Origin: Halobacteriales archaeon QS_6_71_20
Lineage (GTDB): Archaea > Halobacteriota > Halobacteria > Halobacteriales > Haloferacaceae
NCBI GenBank assembly: GCA_003020945.1
Contig: PXRU01000029.1
Location: forward strand, 1-64,000
Reading direction: 5' to 3'
Length of the DNA stretch: 64,000 bases
A program made the translations under genes and the position numbers. Shown in pieces: positions 47,301-56,519 of the stretch. Under the pieces are notes generated by a model that saw only the letters and a program-made list of their open reading frames with translations, had not been told where the DNA came from and searched no databases. Each line of letters opens with the position of its first letter. Position 1 is the first letter of the stretch.

Positions 47301-50300
47301 GTGGGGTTGAAGTGCCCCCGGAAATGAGTAGTAGAAGCGCTCTATGCCGGATTCAGACGAACCCTTGTGGGGTTGAAGTGAACACGGTCGAGCCTGAGGA
47401 CATGCTCACCAGCGAGGATTCAGACGAACCCTTGTGGGGTTGAAGTCTGGCAGGTCGACTACTCCTTACGTCGCCCCTACCAGATTCAGACGAACCCTTG
47501 TGGGGTTGAAGTGCCGAAGACACCGAAGAGGCGACCGCGAGCGTAGTCGATTCAGACGAACCCTTGTGGGGTTGAAGTGCCAACCTCCCCTCGCTCGCGC
47601 TCACCGGCAAAGAGGATTCAGACGAACCCTTGTGGGGTTGAAGTAGACATTGAGACGAAGAAAGCCGATGACCGCGGGCGGATTCAGACGAACCCTTGTG
47701 GGGTTGAAGTACCGACGGCAACGGCAACCCGAACGACGCCGCGTACGGATTCAGACGAACCCTTGTGGGGTTGAAATTCCGTGTGGGGGAACGTGGAACA
47801 GGTTTAAGTGTGGATTCAGACGAACCCTTGTGGGGTTGAAGTTCTAACTGCGACTCAGGGACCCACGCGTTCGTCGCGTGATTCAGACGAACCCTTGTGG
47901 GGTTGAAGTGTTGACCGGGACATCATGACCCGCAACGACGTGCGATTCAGACGAACCCTTGTGGGGTTGAAGTGCCGCTGTCGCCGAGGCCCAACCAGTT
48001 GCGGGCGATTCAGACGAACCCTTGTGGGGTTGAAGTGCTTCCCCGAGTTCCGTGGACGACCCGACCGGGCGCGATTCAGACGAACCCTTGTGGGGTTGAA
48101 GTGCCGCCCGGGGCGCGGGCCGGGTCACTGCGTGTCACCGATTCAGACGAACCCTTGTGGGGTTGAAGTTATTGGCGCCGGCCGTGTTGGCCGTCGCCTC
48201 GGCGGATTCAGACGAACCCTTGTGGGGTTGAAGTAACCGGCGTTGCTCAGGTAGTTTGGATGTGACTTGGTGATTCAGACGAACCCTTGTGGGGTTGAAG
48301 TGCTCCAGATCAGGATGTCACGCCCCCGGACACTCTTGATTCAGACGAACCCTTGTGGGGTTGAAGTTCCGCGCGGGCGGTGCCGAGCACGCGGCCGGTG
48401 TGAGATTCAGACGAACCCTTGTGGGGTTGAAGTTCGACCTCCGGCGCGCCCCCGAGGCCGAGCCCGGCGGATTCAGACGAACCCTTGTGGGGTTGAAGTT
48501 GGCATAAATCAGTGCCTCGGGGGAGGTCAGTTCTGGAGATTCAGACGAACCCTTGTGGGGTTGAAGTAACGACCGCCTGCAATCCGGCGAGATTGGCGAG
48601 AGATTCAGACGAACCCTTGTGGGGTTGAAGTGCGACCCCGACAACACGCCCGATCTCCTCGTCGGGTGATTCAGACGAACCCTTGTGGGGTTGAAGTGAG
48701 GCTGCCCCGAGGCCGGCAGAGAGACGCGCAGCGGATTCAGACGAACCCTTGTGGGGTTGAAGTATCGAGGACGAGCGGTCGCTGTACGAGCGCGCGGAGA
48801 TTCAGACGAACCCTTGTGGGGTTGAAGTATCGCCTGCGTCCGCCTCGCCCCACGCGAGCGGGTGATTCAGACGAACCCTTGTGGGGTTGAAGTCCGGGAG
48901 CGGATGCGTCCGTGCGTCGGCTGTCTGTAGGATTCAGACGAACCCTTGTGGGGTTGAAGTTCCTCGCCGCCAACACGCGGGAACTGACCGAGCGCGCGAT
49001 TCAGACGAACCCTTGTGGGGTTGAAGTGGAGGGTAACCCATCCGCCGACACCGGAGGAAGCAGATTCAGACGAACCCTTGTGGGGTTGAAGTCACCACTC
49101 GACCCCCTTACAGGCGTGACACACGTCCTGATTCAGACGAACCCTTGTGGGGTTGAAGCCGCGTCGACGGCGGGGTCCGGCGCGTCCGCGTGGACGATTC
49201 AGACGAACCCTTGTGGGGTTGAAGCTCGCCGCAGTCGGAGCCGTCCGCGGCCGCTCCCGACGGATTCAGACGAACCCTTGTGGGGTTGAAGCACGTCACG
49301 GGAGGCGGCCGGCTCGGTCGTGACGCAGATTCAGACGAACCCTTGTGGGGTTGAAGCTCACGTCGACGGACAGCCGCGGGTCACGACTCCTCGATTCAGA
49401 CGAACCCTTGTGGGGTTGAAGCCTCGGCGGGCAGGTAATCGCCCTTGAGGATACCGGATTCAGACGAACCCTTGTGGGGTTGAAGCCTACCGCCCAAGTC
49501 TGGGCCCGTGCGAAAACGACGCGATTCAGACGAACCCTTGTGGGGTTGAAGCGTCCCGACCGCGGCGATACCCGCGGCCAGCAGTCCGAGATTCAGACGA
49601 ACCCTTGTGGGGTTGAAGCCCTCGGGAGCAGGGAGTGTGTCGCGGTGTTCTCGAATGGATTCAGACGAACCCTTGTGGGGTTGAAGCGTCCCGACGGCGG
49701 CGATACCCGCCGCCAGCAGGCCGATTCAGACGAACCCTTGTGGGGTTGAAGCAGAGAAGCCGGGGAGGTCGTAGGCGGGAAGCCGACGATTCAGACGAAC
49801 CCTTGTGGGGTTGAAGCGCGTCGTGAACCCGCCGCCGGTAGTTGTTCTGTATGGATTCAGACGAACCCTTGTGGGGTTGAAGCAGACGGAGCGCGAGAGC
49901 GTGCGGGGACGGCTGGCAGATTCAGACGAACCCTTGTGGGGTTGAAGCGCGCCGCGCACCTTCTGCGAGTCGTGTGGCTCCCAAGATTCAGACGAACCCT
50001 TGTGGGGTTGAAGCACACCCGTGAGACGCGCCGCTACCGGAGACGAGGACGATTCAGACGAACCCTTGTGGGGTTGAAGCACGCGGGTTTCGCGCAACCG
50101 ATAGCGATCGCGCGATCGATTCAGACGAATCCTTGTGGGGTTGAAGCCGGGCTCCAGTCCGACCCGAGCGCCGAGGACGACACGATTCAGACGAACCCTT
50201 GTGGGGTTGAAGCGCGACCTGCTTGTCAACGACGAGCACCCGCTCGGGATTCAGACGAACCCTTGTGGGGTTGAAGCGGGCACCACCTCGCCGACAGACG

Positions 50301-50457
50301 GTACGTCGAGATCGATTCAGACGAACCCTTGTGGGGTTGAAGCCGTTTCGGAAGAACACGGGGTCGAAGCATACGGCGGATTCAGACGAACCCTTGTGAG
50401 GTTGAAGCCGCTACGCCGTGCCGCTAATTACTAGCGCTCTCAGTCGATTCAGACGAA
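41357..50457 (+). CRISPR. Type I-B CRISPR array, about 138 repeats
   Basis: By hand count, 138 near-identical 30-nt repeats (first 41357-41386, last complete 50379-50408) spaced 62-76 bp apart, with spacers mostly 34-38 nt, plus a truncated 12-nt repeat at 50446-50457. The repeat begins GATTCAGACGAACCC and ends GGGGTTGAAGT, with a small AACCC/GGGTT hairpin for Cas6. The first 118 repeats end in T; from 49130 onward all end in C. Single-base variants occur in the repeats at 47748 (GAAAT end), 50118 (AATCC) and 50379 (GTGAGG). The last two and the truncation mark the old end, so the leader is on the cas2 side and crRNAs come from the + strand. A spacer at 43826-43860 recurs at 46792-46826. No open frame here is a gene. 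Confidence 0.98.
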
Positions 50458-50604
50458 GTCCGGAAGCACTGAAACCGAACGAACGTCCCGCTGACGGGGA
50501 GCGACGACCACATTTGACCGGTGGCCGCGGGCTCACCGTGGGGCTCTCACCGGAGACCCGTCGAAACCGAGGCGCTTTTGCACACATACCCAGAGTATGT
50601 GCCC

Positions 50605-51288
50605 GTGCTCTCCGTCGAGCTGCACAGTCACTCGGCGCTCTCACACGACGGCCGCGACCCCGTCGATATGCTGCTCGAACAAGCGGCGGCCGTCGGACTG
50701 GACGCGCTCGCTGTCACGGACCACGACGAGCTGTCGGCCAGTCTCGAGGCGGCGGCGCTGGCCGACGACTACGGCCTGGTCGGGATCCCCGGGATGGAGG
50801 TCACGAGCACGGCCGGACACGTCCTCGCGTTCGGCATCGAAAGGGCCGTCCCGGCGGGCCTCGACTTCGACGAGACGCTCGACCGGATCCACGACCAGGA
50901 CGGCCTCGCGGTCGTGCCGCATCCGTTCCAGAAGTCGCGACACGGCGTCGCCCCCCACGTCACCGACGAGCAGCTGGCGACCGCCGACGCGATCGAGGTG
51001 TACAACTCCCGGCTGCTCACCGGACGGTCGAACCGGCAGGCCGAGCGGTTCGCGGTGAACCGCGGCGTCCCGATGACCGCCGGCAGCGACGCCCACATCG
51101 CGGAGATGGTCGGCCAGGCGGTCACCGAGGTCGGCGCGGTCGAGCGGTCGGTCGACGCGATCCTCGAGGCGGTCCGGGCCGGCCGGACGTCCGTCGTCGG
51201 CAAGCGGACGCCGTGGCGCATCTCCCTCCGGCAGGCCGCCGGCGGCGCGAAGCGACGCATCGGACGCCGGGTCGGCGAGTTCCTCTGA
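50605..51288 (+). CDS. PHP-domain metal-dependent hydrolase
   Basis: 227 aa. PHP motifs: VELHSHSALSHDGRDP (first His pair), DALAVTDHDELSAS, GMEVTSTAGHVLAFG, VVPHPFQ, and TAGSDAHIAEMVG. These supply the metal ligands of a PHP phosphoesterase such as those in histidinol-phosphate or nucleotide phosphate hydrolases; the substrate is unknown. Start: GTG at 50605 gives VLSVELHSHS; a GTG two codons upstream is possible. Its stop overlaps the next ATG (TGATG), so the two products may work together. Confidence 0.85.
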   Translation: MLSVELHSHSALSHDGRDPVDMLLEQAAAVGLDALAVTDHDELSASLEAAALADDYGLVGIPGMEVTSTAGHVLAFGIERAVPAGLDFDETLDRIHDQDGLAVVPHPFQKSRHGVAPHVTDEQLATADAIEVYNSRLLTGRSNRQAERFAVNRGVPMTAGSDAHIAEMVGQAVTEVGAVERSVDAILEAVRAGRTSVVGKRTPWRISLRQAAGGAKRRIGRRVGEFL

Positions 51289-52412
51289 TGGGGGCGCCGT
51301 CTGGAGCGGCGACGGCGATCGACGGCGCCGACGCCGCGACGGTCCGTGCGGCGCTCAAAGCCGGCGATCCGCTCCCCGGCACCGCCGGGTTCGCCGGCGC
51401 GGTCGACGGGGCGCTCGTCAGGGACGTCCTCGGCCGGCGTCCGGTGTTCGTCGACGCCGAGCGCGGAGGGTGGAGCTTCGATCCCGCGGATCTCGCGTCC
51501 CCTCGGTCGGTTCCGGCCGGCGGCGTCCGCGAACGGGGCCACGAGCGGACCGCCTGGACGCTCCCGGAGCCGGCGCCGAAGCGCCCGGACGCGGCGCTCG
51601 ACGCCGTCGCCGACGCGGTGCTCACGAGCGTCCGTGGCGTCGATGACGACGGCCTCGCGGTCGCCTTCTCCGGCGGCGTCGACTCCGGAGTCGTCGCCGC
51701 CGGCGTTCCGGAGGCGCCGCTGTACGTCGCCGGCTTCGAAGGTGCCCACGACGTCGCCGCCGCCCGCGACGCGGCCGACGCGATGGGGCGGGAGCTACGG
51801 GTGGTCGACCTCTCGCACGCCGACCTGGAGCGTGCGGTCCCCGAGTTGGCGGCGGCGACCCGCCGGCGGAACCCGATGGACCTGGCGATCGCGCTCCCCC
51901 TCTACCTGGTCGCCGAGCGCGCGGCCGCCGACGGCTACGACCGCCTCGCGGTCGGTCAGGGAGCCGACGAGCTGTTCGCCGGCTACGCGAAGGTCGCCGA
52001 TCCGGCCGGCGACGACCGGGTCGCGGCCGACACGGTCCGCGGGGCGCGCCGCGAGACGGTGCTAACGCTCCCGGACCAGCTCGAACGCGACGTGCTCGCG
52101 CTCCGCGCCGCGGGCGTGGAGCCGGTCGCGCCGCTGTTGCACGACCGGGTCGTCGCCGCGGCGCTCGCGCTTCCGGGCGAACTGCTCGTCGCGGACGGCG
52201 AACGGAAGGTCGCGCTCCGGGCCGCCGCGGAGAGCGTCGTTCCCGACCGCGTCCGCTCGGCGGAGAAGAAGGCCGTCCAGTACGGCACCTACGTCTCGCG
52301 AGAGCTCGACCGCCTCGCGCGCCGGGCGGGGTTCAAGCGCCGAATGGACGACCACGTCTCCCGGTACGTGGCGTCGCTGTGCGACGAGACGGAAGGACCC
52401 GCGGAGCCGTAG
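51288..52412 (+). CDS. Asparagine-synthase-like ATP pyrophosphatase, no glutaminase domain
   Basis: 374 aa. The N-terminal 110 residues are not the Ntn glutaminase of AsnB (no catalytic Cys2). The C-terminal part is the synthetase domain: P-loop VAFSGGVDSGVVAAG (near 123), LYVAGFEGAHDVAAARD, AIALPLYLVAERA, VGQGADELFAGYAKVAD and the Lys-rich SAEKKAVQYGT. Without the glutaminase it should use ammonia or another nucleophile to amidate an adenylated substrate. Widespread in haloarchaea, with no known product that I can name. One-base overlap with the PHP gene. Confidence 0.8.
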   Translation: MGAPSGAATAIDGADAATVRAALKAGDPLPGTAGFAGAVDGALVRDVLGRRPVFVDAERGGWSFDPADLASPRSVPAGGVRERGHERTAWTLPEPAPKRPDAALDAVADAVLTSVRGVDDDGLAVAFSGGVDSGVVAAGVPEAPLYVAGFEGAHDVAAARDAADAMGRELRVVDLSHADLERAVPELAAATRRRNPMDLAIALPLYLVAERAAADGYDRLAVGQGADELFAGYAKVADPAGDDRVAADTVRGARRETVLTLPDQLERDVLALRAAGVEPVAPLLHDRVVAAALALPGELLVADGERKVALRAAAESVVPDRVRSAEKKAVQYGTYVSRELDRLARRAGFKRRMDDHVSRYVASLCDETEGPAEP

Positions 52413-52600
52413 CGTCGGCTCCTCGGAGATCGGGGCTGACAGGCGACACTGCCTCGCGAGCCATCGGTCGGACGGCGCGGTGTCGCGCTCCCGCGGAGCG
52501 CCGCCCGCAATCGGTCAGGTCACGGGGCGGCTGGTCCCGGCCTCGTATTTCAGCCTTCGTGTCGTCTCCCGGCTCCTCTGCTTCGACCGCGCCGGGCCGG

Positions 52601-53101
52601 TCACCTCGCCCGGTCCTCGGCCGTCCTCCCGTGGCGCTGGACCGTCTCGATCGCCTCGATCCCGATCTCGACGGTGTCGCCGTCCAGGTCGCTCGCGCGG
52701 AGATCCTCGACGGTGTACCAGTCCCACCGCTCGGGACCCACCTCGTCGGCGCCGTCGGGCGATATCTCCCGCGAGTCGACCGCCGCGAAGAACACCGAGT
52801 CGACGTGCTGGTGGCCGACCGTGCCGTCGTCGTGGACGTCGATGTCGTACAACATCGTGTGCCGGGGCGTCGGGAGCGCCCGACCCGCCGGCGCATCCAC
52901 CGTCGGCGTGTCGTCCACGAGCGTCGGCTCCAGTCCGGTCTCCTCTCTCGCCTCCCGAAGGCCCGCCTCGTGGGGGAGTTCGTCGCGGTCGACGTGGCCG
53001 CCCGGCGGGATCCGGATGCCGAGCCGCGGGTGTTCGTGCAGCGCCGTCGCGTCGCCCTCGACGAGATAGACGGTCGCGGTGAAGTGTCGGGTGGTCTCCA
53101 T
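52601..53101 (-). CDS. Nudix hydrolase
   Basis: 166 aa. The Nudix box is complete: GGHVDRDELPHEAGLREAREETGLE region at about 34-58, with the REAREETG core. The box binds metal and hydrolyses a nucleoside diphosphate linked to another group; the substrate is not evident. ATG at 53101 gives METTRHFTATVYLVEGDATA. The C-terminus RHGRTAEDRAR is basic. Single gene, followed by a 188-bp gap without features. Confidence 0.9.
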   Translation of the reverse strand: METTRHFTATVYLVEGDATALHEHPRLGIRIPPGGHVDRDELPHEAGLREAREETGLEPTLVDDTPTVDAPAGRALPTPRHTMLYDIDVHDDGTVGHQHVDSVFFAAVDSREISPDGADEVGPERWDWYTVEDLRASDLDGDTVEIGIEAIETVQRHGRTAEDRAR

Positions 53102-53209
53102 ACCCGTGGCTGGCGGGTGGGACGCTTCGACGTTACGGAACGGGGCGAGTCGGAGCGGGAAGTGACGACGCGGTCGTCCGAACGGGGCCGCCCCCGCGGT
53201 GGTCGGAGA

Positions 53210-54196
53210 TCAGTTGAGCTGGACCTGCTCCTCGGCTTCGAGCAGCTCGTGGTAGCGGTTGCGGATGGTGACTTCGGAGATGTTCGCCACCTCGCTCACC
53301 TCGCTTTGGGTCACCTTCTCGTTGGTGAGCAGGGAGGCGGCGTAGACGGCGGCGGCCGCGAGGCCGACCGGCGACTTGCCGGAGTGGACGCCCTCCTCCT
53401 TCGCCGTCTGGAGGAGCTGACGGGCGCGCCGCTCGGATTCGTCGGAGAGGTCGAGGTCGGAGGCGAACCGCGGCACGTAGCTCTCGGGGTCGGCGGGCTG
53501 GATCTCCAGCTTCAGCTCGCGGACGACGTAGCGGTACGTGCGGGCGATCTCGTCCTTCTCGACGCGGGAGACGTTCGCGATCTCGTCGAGGCTGCGGGGG
53601 GTCCCGGCCTGTCGCGCCGCCGCGTAGAGGCTGGACGTGGAGACGCCCTCGATGGAGCGGCCGGGCAGGAGGTCCTCGTCGAGCGCGCGGCGGTAGATGA
53701 CGCTTGCGGTCTCGCGGACGTTGTCCGGGAGGCCCAGTGCGGAGGCCATGCGGTCGATCTCGCCGAGCGCCTGCTTGAGGTTGCGCTCCTTGGAGTCGCG
53801 CGTGCGGAACCGCTCGTTCCAGGTGCGCAGCCGCTGCATCTTCTCGCGCTGGCGGCCGGACAGCTGGTTGCCGTAGGCGTCCTTGTCCTGCCAGCCGATG
53901 TTGGTCGACAGCCCCTTGTCGTGCATCATGTTCGTGGTCGGGGCGCCGACCCGGGACTTCTGGTCCTTCTCCTTGGAGTCGAACGCGCGCCACTCCGGAC
54001 CGTGGTCGATCTCGTCCTCCTCGACGACGAGCCCGCAGTCACGACACACGGTCTCGCCGCGTTCGGAGTCGTTGACCAGCTTTCCGCCGCACTCCGGACA
54101 CTCGACTCGCTCGCGTTCCGAGTCGGACTCGGTCTCCGACTCGGTGGTCTCGCGCCGGCTCCGCTCGTCCGTGTAGCTTCGGACGTTCTCACTCAT
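53210..54196 (-). CDS. tfb: Transcription initiation factor IIB (TFB)
   Basis: 328 aa. TFB recruits RNA polymerase to TBP-bound promoters. A charged N-terminus, then the zinc ribbon CPECGGKLVND...CRDCG (Cys pairs near 33 and 51), the B-finger region EDEIDHGPEWRAFDSKEK, and two cyclin-like repeats (about 130-220 and 225-320) ending in the HTH of SEVANISEVTIRNRYHEL. Haloarchaea encode several TFBs; which paralogue this is cannot be told here. Its own promoter has a palindrome at the predicted start. Confidence 0.96.
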   Translation of the reverse strand: MSENVRSYTDERSRRETTESETESDSERERVECPECGGKLVNDSERGETVCRDCGLVVEEDEIDHGPEWRAFDSKEKDQKSRVGAPTTNMMHDKGLSTNIGWQDKDAYGNQLSGRQREKMQRLRTWNERFRTRDSKERNLKQALGEIDRMASALGLPDNVRETASVIYRRALDEDLLPGRSIEGVSTSSLYAAARQAGTPRSLDEIANVSRVEKDEIARTYRYVVRELKLEIQPADPESYVPRFASDLDLSDESERRARQLLQTAKEEGVHSGKSPVGLAAAAVYAASLLTNEKVTQSEVSEVANISEVTIRNRYHELLEAEEQVQLN

Positions 54197-54242
54197 TGTT
54201 GGGGGTAGGGAACAGGGGTCGGAGGGGCCGCACTCCGACGGG

Positions 54243-54283
54243 GTTGATCCGTACGATCAACAGGAGCGGAAGCAACTTATACT
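54243..54283 (-). promoter_or_regulatory. TFB promoter with palindrome at the predicted start site
   Basis: On the minus strand AGTATAAG (54276-54283) is a good TATA box. About 27 nt downstream, centred on 54252, is GTTGATC-CGTAC-GATCAAC (54243-54261), a 7-bp inverted repeat covering the predicted start. This suggests a repressor site or autoregulation; the bound protein is unknown. Confidence 0.5.
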
Positions 54284-54492
54284 TGCTGCCGTTTTCCAGT
54301 CGGCACGCACAGAAAAACTACCCGACAGCGTCGGGGTGTAACGAGCCGAGTCGGAACCGTTAGCTGACGCCTGAAACGTACTAAACTGAACGGTTCAGAC
54401 AGCGGTTCCTGTTCCGAAATAATATCCGTCGCGGACTATGGCGCCCCCGGGGTATCGAAACCCTTACTCCCGGGCCGCGGCACCCCTCGCAC

Positions 54493-54675
54493 ATGACAGC
54501 GACGGACGACGGCGGGGACGCCGACGGCGTCGACCCGGAGGAGGTGCGCCACGTCGCGGACCTCGCGCGGGTCGACCTCGACGACGAGGAGGCGGCGGCG
54601 TTCGCCGAGCAGTTCGCGGACGTGCTCGACTACTTCGCCGCCCTCGACGAGGTGCCCGAGGTCGAGGGCGAGCGA
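54493..54675 (+). pseudogene. gatC: GatC, truncated and running into gatA
   Basis: The first 60 or so residues are a good GatC: EEVRHVADLARVDLDDEEAA, FAEQFADVLDYFAALDEVPE. A normal archaeal GatC has about 35 more residues and a stop. Here the homology ends at VEGE (about 54672) and the frame continues without a stop far into gatA as nonsense. A +1 shift after GEG/GAG would join it smoothly to an acidic linker (DDGGAGADDEFDAFL) and GatA. GatC clamps GatA to GatB in the Glu/Asp-tRNA amidotransferase. Upstream, CTGAAC-G-GTTCAG (54386-54398) is a small palindrome. Confidence 0.65.
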
Positions 54676-54769
54676 CGACGGGGGCGCGGGCGCGGACGAC
54701 GAGTTCGACGCCTTCCTCGCCCGGGAGACGGTCGAGGGGGCCGCCGACGGGCCGCTCTCGGGGCTGACG

Positions 54770-56038
54770 GTGGCTGTGAAGGACAACATCTCGACCGAGG
54801 AGATCCGGACGACCTGCGGGTCGGCGATGCTCGCCGACTACGTCCCGCCGTACCATGCGACGGTCGTGGAGCGCCTGCTGGAGGCGGGTGCCACGATCGT
54901 CGGCAAGACGAACATGGACGAGTTCGGCATGGGCGGCACGACCGAGACGTCGGCGTTCGGTCCGACGCGCAACCCCGCGGACCCCGAGCGCGTCCCCGGC
55001 GGCTCCTCGGGCGGGTCGGCGGCGGCCGTCGCGGCGGGCGAGGCCGACCTCGCGCTCGGCTCCGACACCGGCGGCTCCGTGCGCAACCCGGCGGCGTTCT
55101 GCGGCGTCGTCGGCATCAAGCCGACCTACGGGCTGGTGTCGCGCTACGGCCTCGTCGCGTACGCCAACTCCCTGGAGCAGATCGGCCCGTTCGGCCGCTC
55201 CGTCGAGGACGCGGCGGCGCTGCTCGACGTTATCGCCGGTCCCGACGAGCGCGACGCGACGACCCGGTACGACGCCGCCGACGGCGTGTGGGACGCCGCC
55301 GGAGCGACCGACGAGGACGGCGAGGACGCCCACCCGGCCGAGGCGACCGAGTACGCCGCGGCGGCCGACGGCGACGTCGAGGGGACGACGATCGGCGTCC
55401 CGACCGAGCTGGTCGACGGCGCGGACGACGCGGTCCGGGCCGTGTTCGACGACGCGCTGGCGGCGCTTTCGGCCCGCGGCGCGGAGACGGTCGAGGTGTC
55501 GCTCCCCTCGGTCGAACACGCGGTGCAGGCGTACTACGTCATCGCGATGTCCGAGGCGTCCTCGAACCTGGCGCGGTTCGACGGCGTCCGATACGGTCCC
55601 GACGGCGACGCGGCGGCCGGCGGGGACTGGAACGAGTCGTTCGCCGCCGTCCGCGAGGAGGGGTTCGGCGAGGAGGTGAAGCGACGGGTGCTGCTGGGGA
55701 CGTACGCGCTCTCGGCGGGCTACCACGACAAGTACTACGAGAAGGCGCAGGACGCCCGAGCGTGGGTGAAGCGGGACTTCGAGGAGGCGTTCACGGCGGC
55801 GGACGTGCTGGCGACGCCGACGATGCCCGTCCTCCCGCCGAAGCGCGGCGAGAGCCTCGACGACCCGCTGTCGCTGTACCTCATGGACGCCAACACCGTC
55901 CCAGTGAACCTCGCGAACCTCCCGGCGATCTCTGTCCCCGCCGGCGAGTCCGACGGGCTTCCCGTGGGGATGCAGTTCGTCGGCCCGGCGTTCGGCGAGG
56001 CGTCGGTCATCCGCGCCGCAAGCGCCGTCGAGGGCTGA
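54770..56038 (+). CDS. gatA: Glu-tRNA(Gln)/Asp-tRNA(Asn) amidotransferase subunit GatA, start displaced
   Basis: Amidase subunit that frees ammonia from glutamine. The catalytic Lys lies in VAVKDNIST, with Ser residues in GGSSGGSAAAVAAG and SDTGGSVRNPAAFCG, so the Ser-cis-Ser-Lys triad is complete. Homology reaches back in frame to about 54690 (DAFLARETVEGAADGPLSG), but no ATG, GTG or TTG precedes it in this frame down to a stop at 54494. The first possible start is the GTG at 54770, which removes about 28 conserved residues and leaves the Lys at position 4. Either a short fusion or deletion with a frame break occurred at the gatC junction, or one base is wrong here. Confidence 0.85.
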   Translation: MAVKDNISTEEIRTTCGSAMLADYVPPYHATVVERLLEAGATIVGKTNMDEFGMGGTTETSAFGPTRNPADPERVPGGSSGGSAAAVAAGEADLALGSDTGGSVRNPAAFCGVVGIKPTYGLVSRYGLVAYANSLEQIGPFGRSVEDAAALLDVIAGPDERDATTRYDAADGVWDAAGATDEDGEDAHPAEATEYAAAADGDVEGTTIGVPTELVDGADDAVRAVFDDALAALSARGAETVEVSLPSVEHAVQAYYVIAMSEASSNLARFDGVRYGPDGDAAAGGDWNESFAAVREEGFGEEVKRRVLLGTYALSAGYHDKYYEKAQDARAWVKRDFEEAFTAADVLATPTMPVLPPKRGESLDDPLSLYLMDANTVPVNLANLPAISVPAGESDGLPVGMQFVGPAFGEASVIRAASAVEG

Positions 56039-56195
56039 GGCGACGACCCTCGCAGCTCCCGTCACGTGCGCTCCGACCGCGTCCCGACCTCGACCGCTCG
56101 GCGCCGTCGGTGTTCGGCGTGGGGCGGCCGATGACCGCCGCGTCGGCGCGGGGCGGCCGCGGAACGGTCAAGTCTCCGGCGACGTGTTCGGATAC

Positions 56196-56519
56196 ATGGA
56201 CACCGTGTCCCACCTCGCGCCCGCCGGTCACGGCGTGGTGTACGCGCTCGTCGTCGCCCTCGGGGGCGTCGCCGGCGCGCTCCTGCTCGGACTCGGGCTC
56301 GCGGCGTTCCTCCGACGCCCCTCGCGGTCGTACCTCCTCGTCGCGCTCGCGCTGGGGGCGCTGGTCGGTCGAGCCGCCCTCGCGGGCGGCGCCGCCGTCG
56401 GCGTCGTCGGGGCGGGGACGCACCACTTCGGCGAGCACCTCCTCGACGTGGTCATGGCGGGGCTCGTCGTCGCCGCGGTGTACTTCGCGCGGGCCGTCCG
56501 GACGGAGGCGACCTCGTGA
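56196..56519 (+). CDS. Small membrane protein (DUF7471-like)
   Basis: 107 aa with three predicted helices (VVYALVVALGGVAGALLLGL; SYLLVALALGALVGRAALAG; LLDVVMAGLVVAAVYF) and a His-containing loop GTHHFGEHLLD. Similar proteins precede a winged-helix gene in haloarchaea. ATG at 56196; an upstream in-frame start would add four residues. It overlaps the next gene (GTGA), so the membrane protein may sense something for the regulator; that is inference. Confidence 0.72.
   Translation: MDTVSHLAPAGHGVVYALVVALGGVAGALLLGLGLAAFLRRPSRSYLLVALALGALVGRAALAGGAAVGVVGAGTHHFGEHLLDVVMAGLVVAAVYFARAVRTEATS

Noticed and set aside
41681-50434. Many short frames with repeated QTNPCGVEV, RRTLVGLK, FNPTRVRLN and QPHKGSSES blocks
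   Set aside because: These are translations of the CRISPR repeats in different frames and strands, not proteins.
51288-51620. AsnB glutaminase domain at the N-terminus of the asparagine-synthase-like gene
   Set aside because: No Met-Cys start and none of the Ntn glutaminase motifs; the region is unrelated or strongly diverged.
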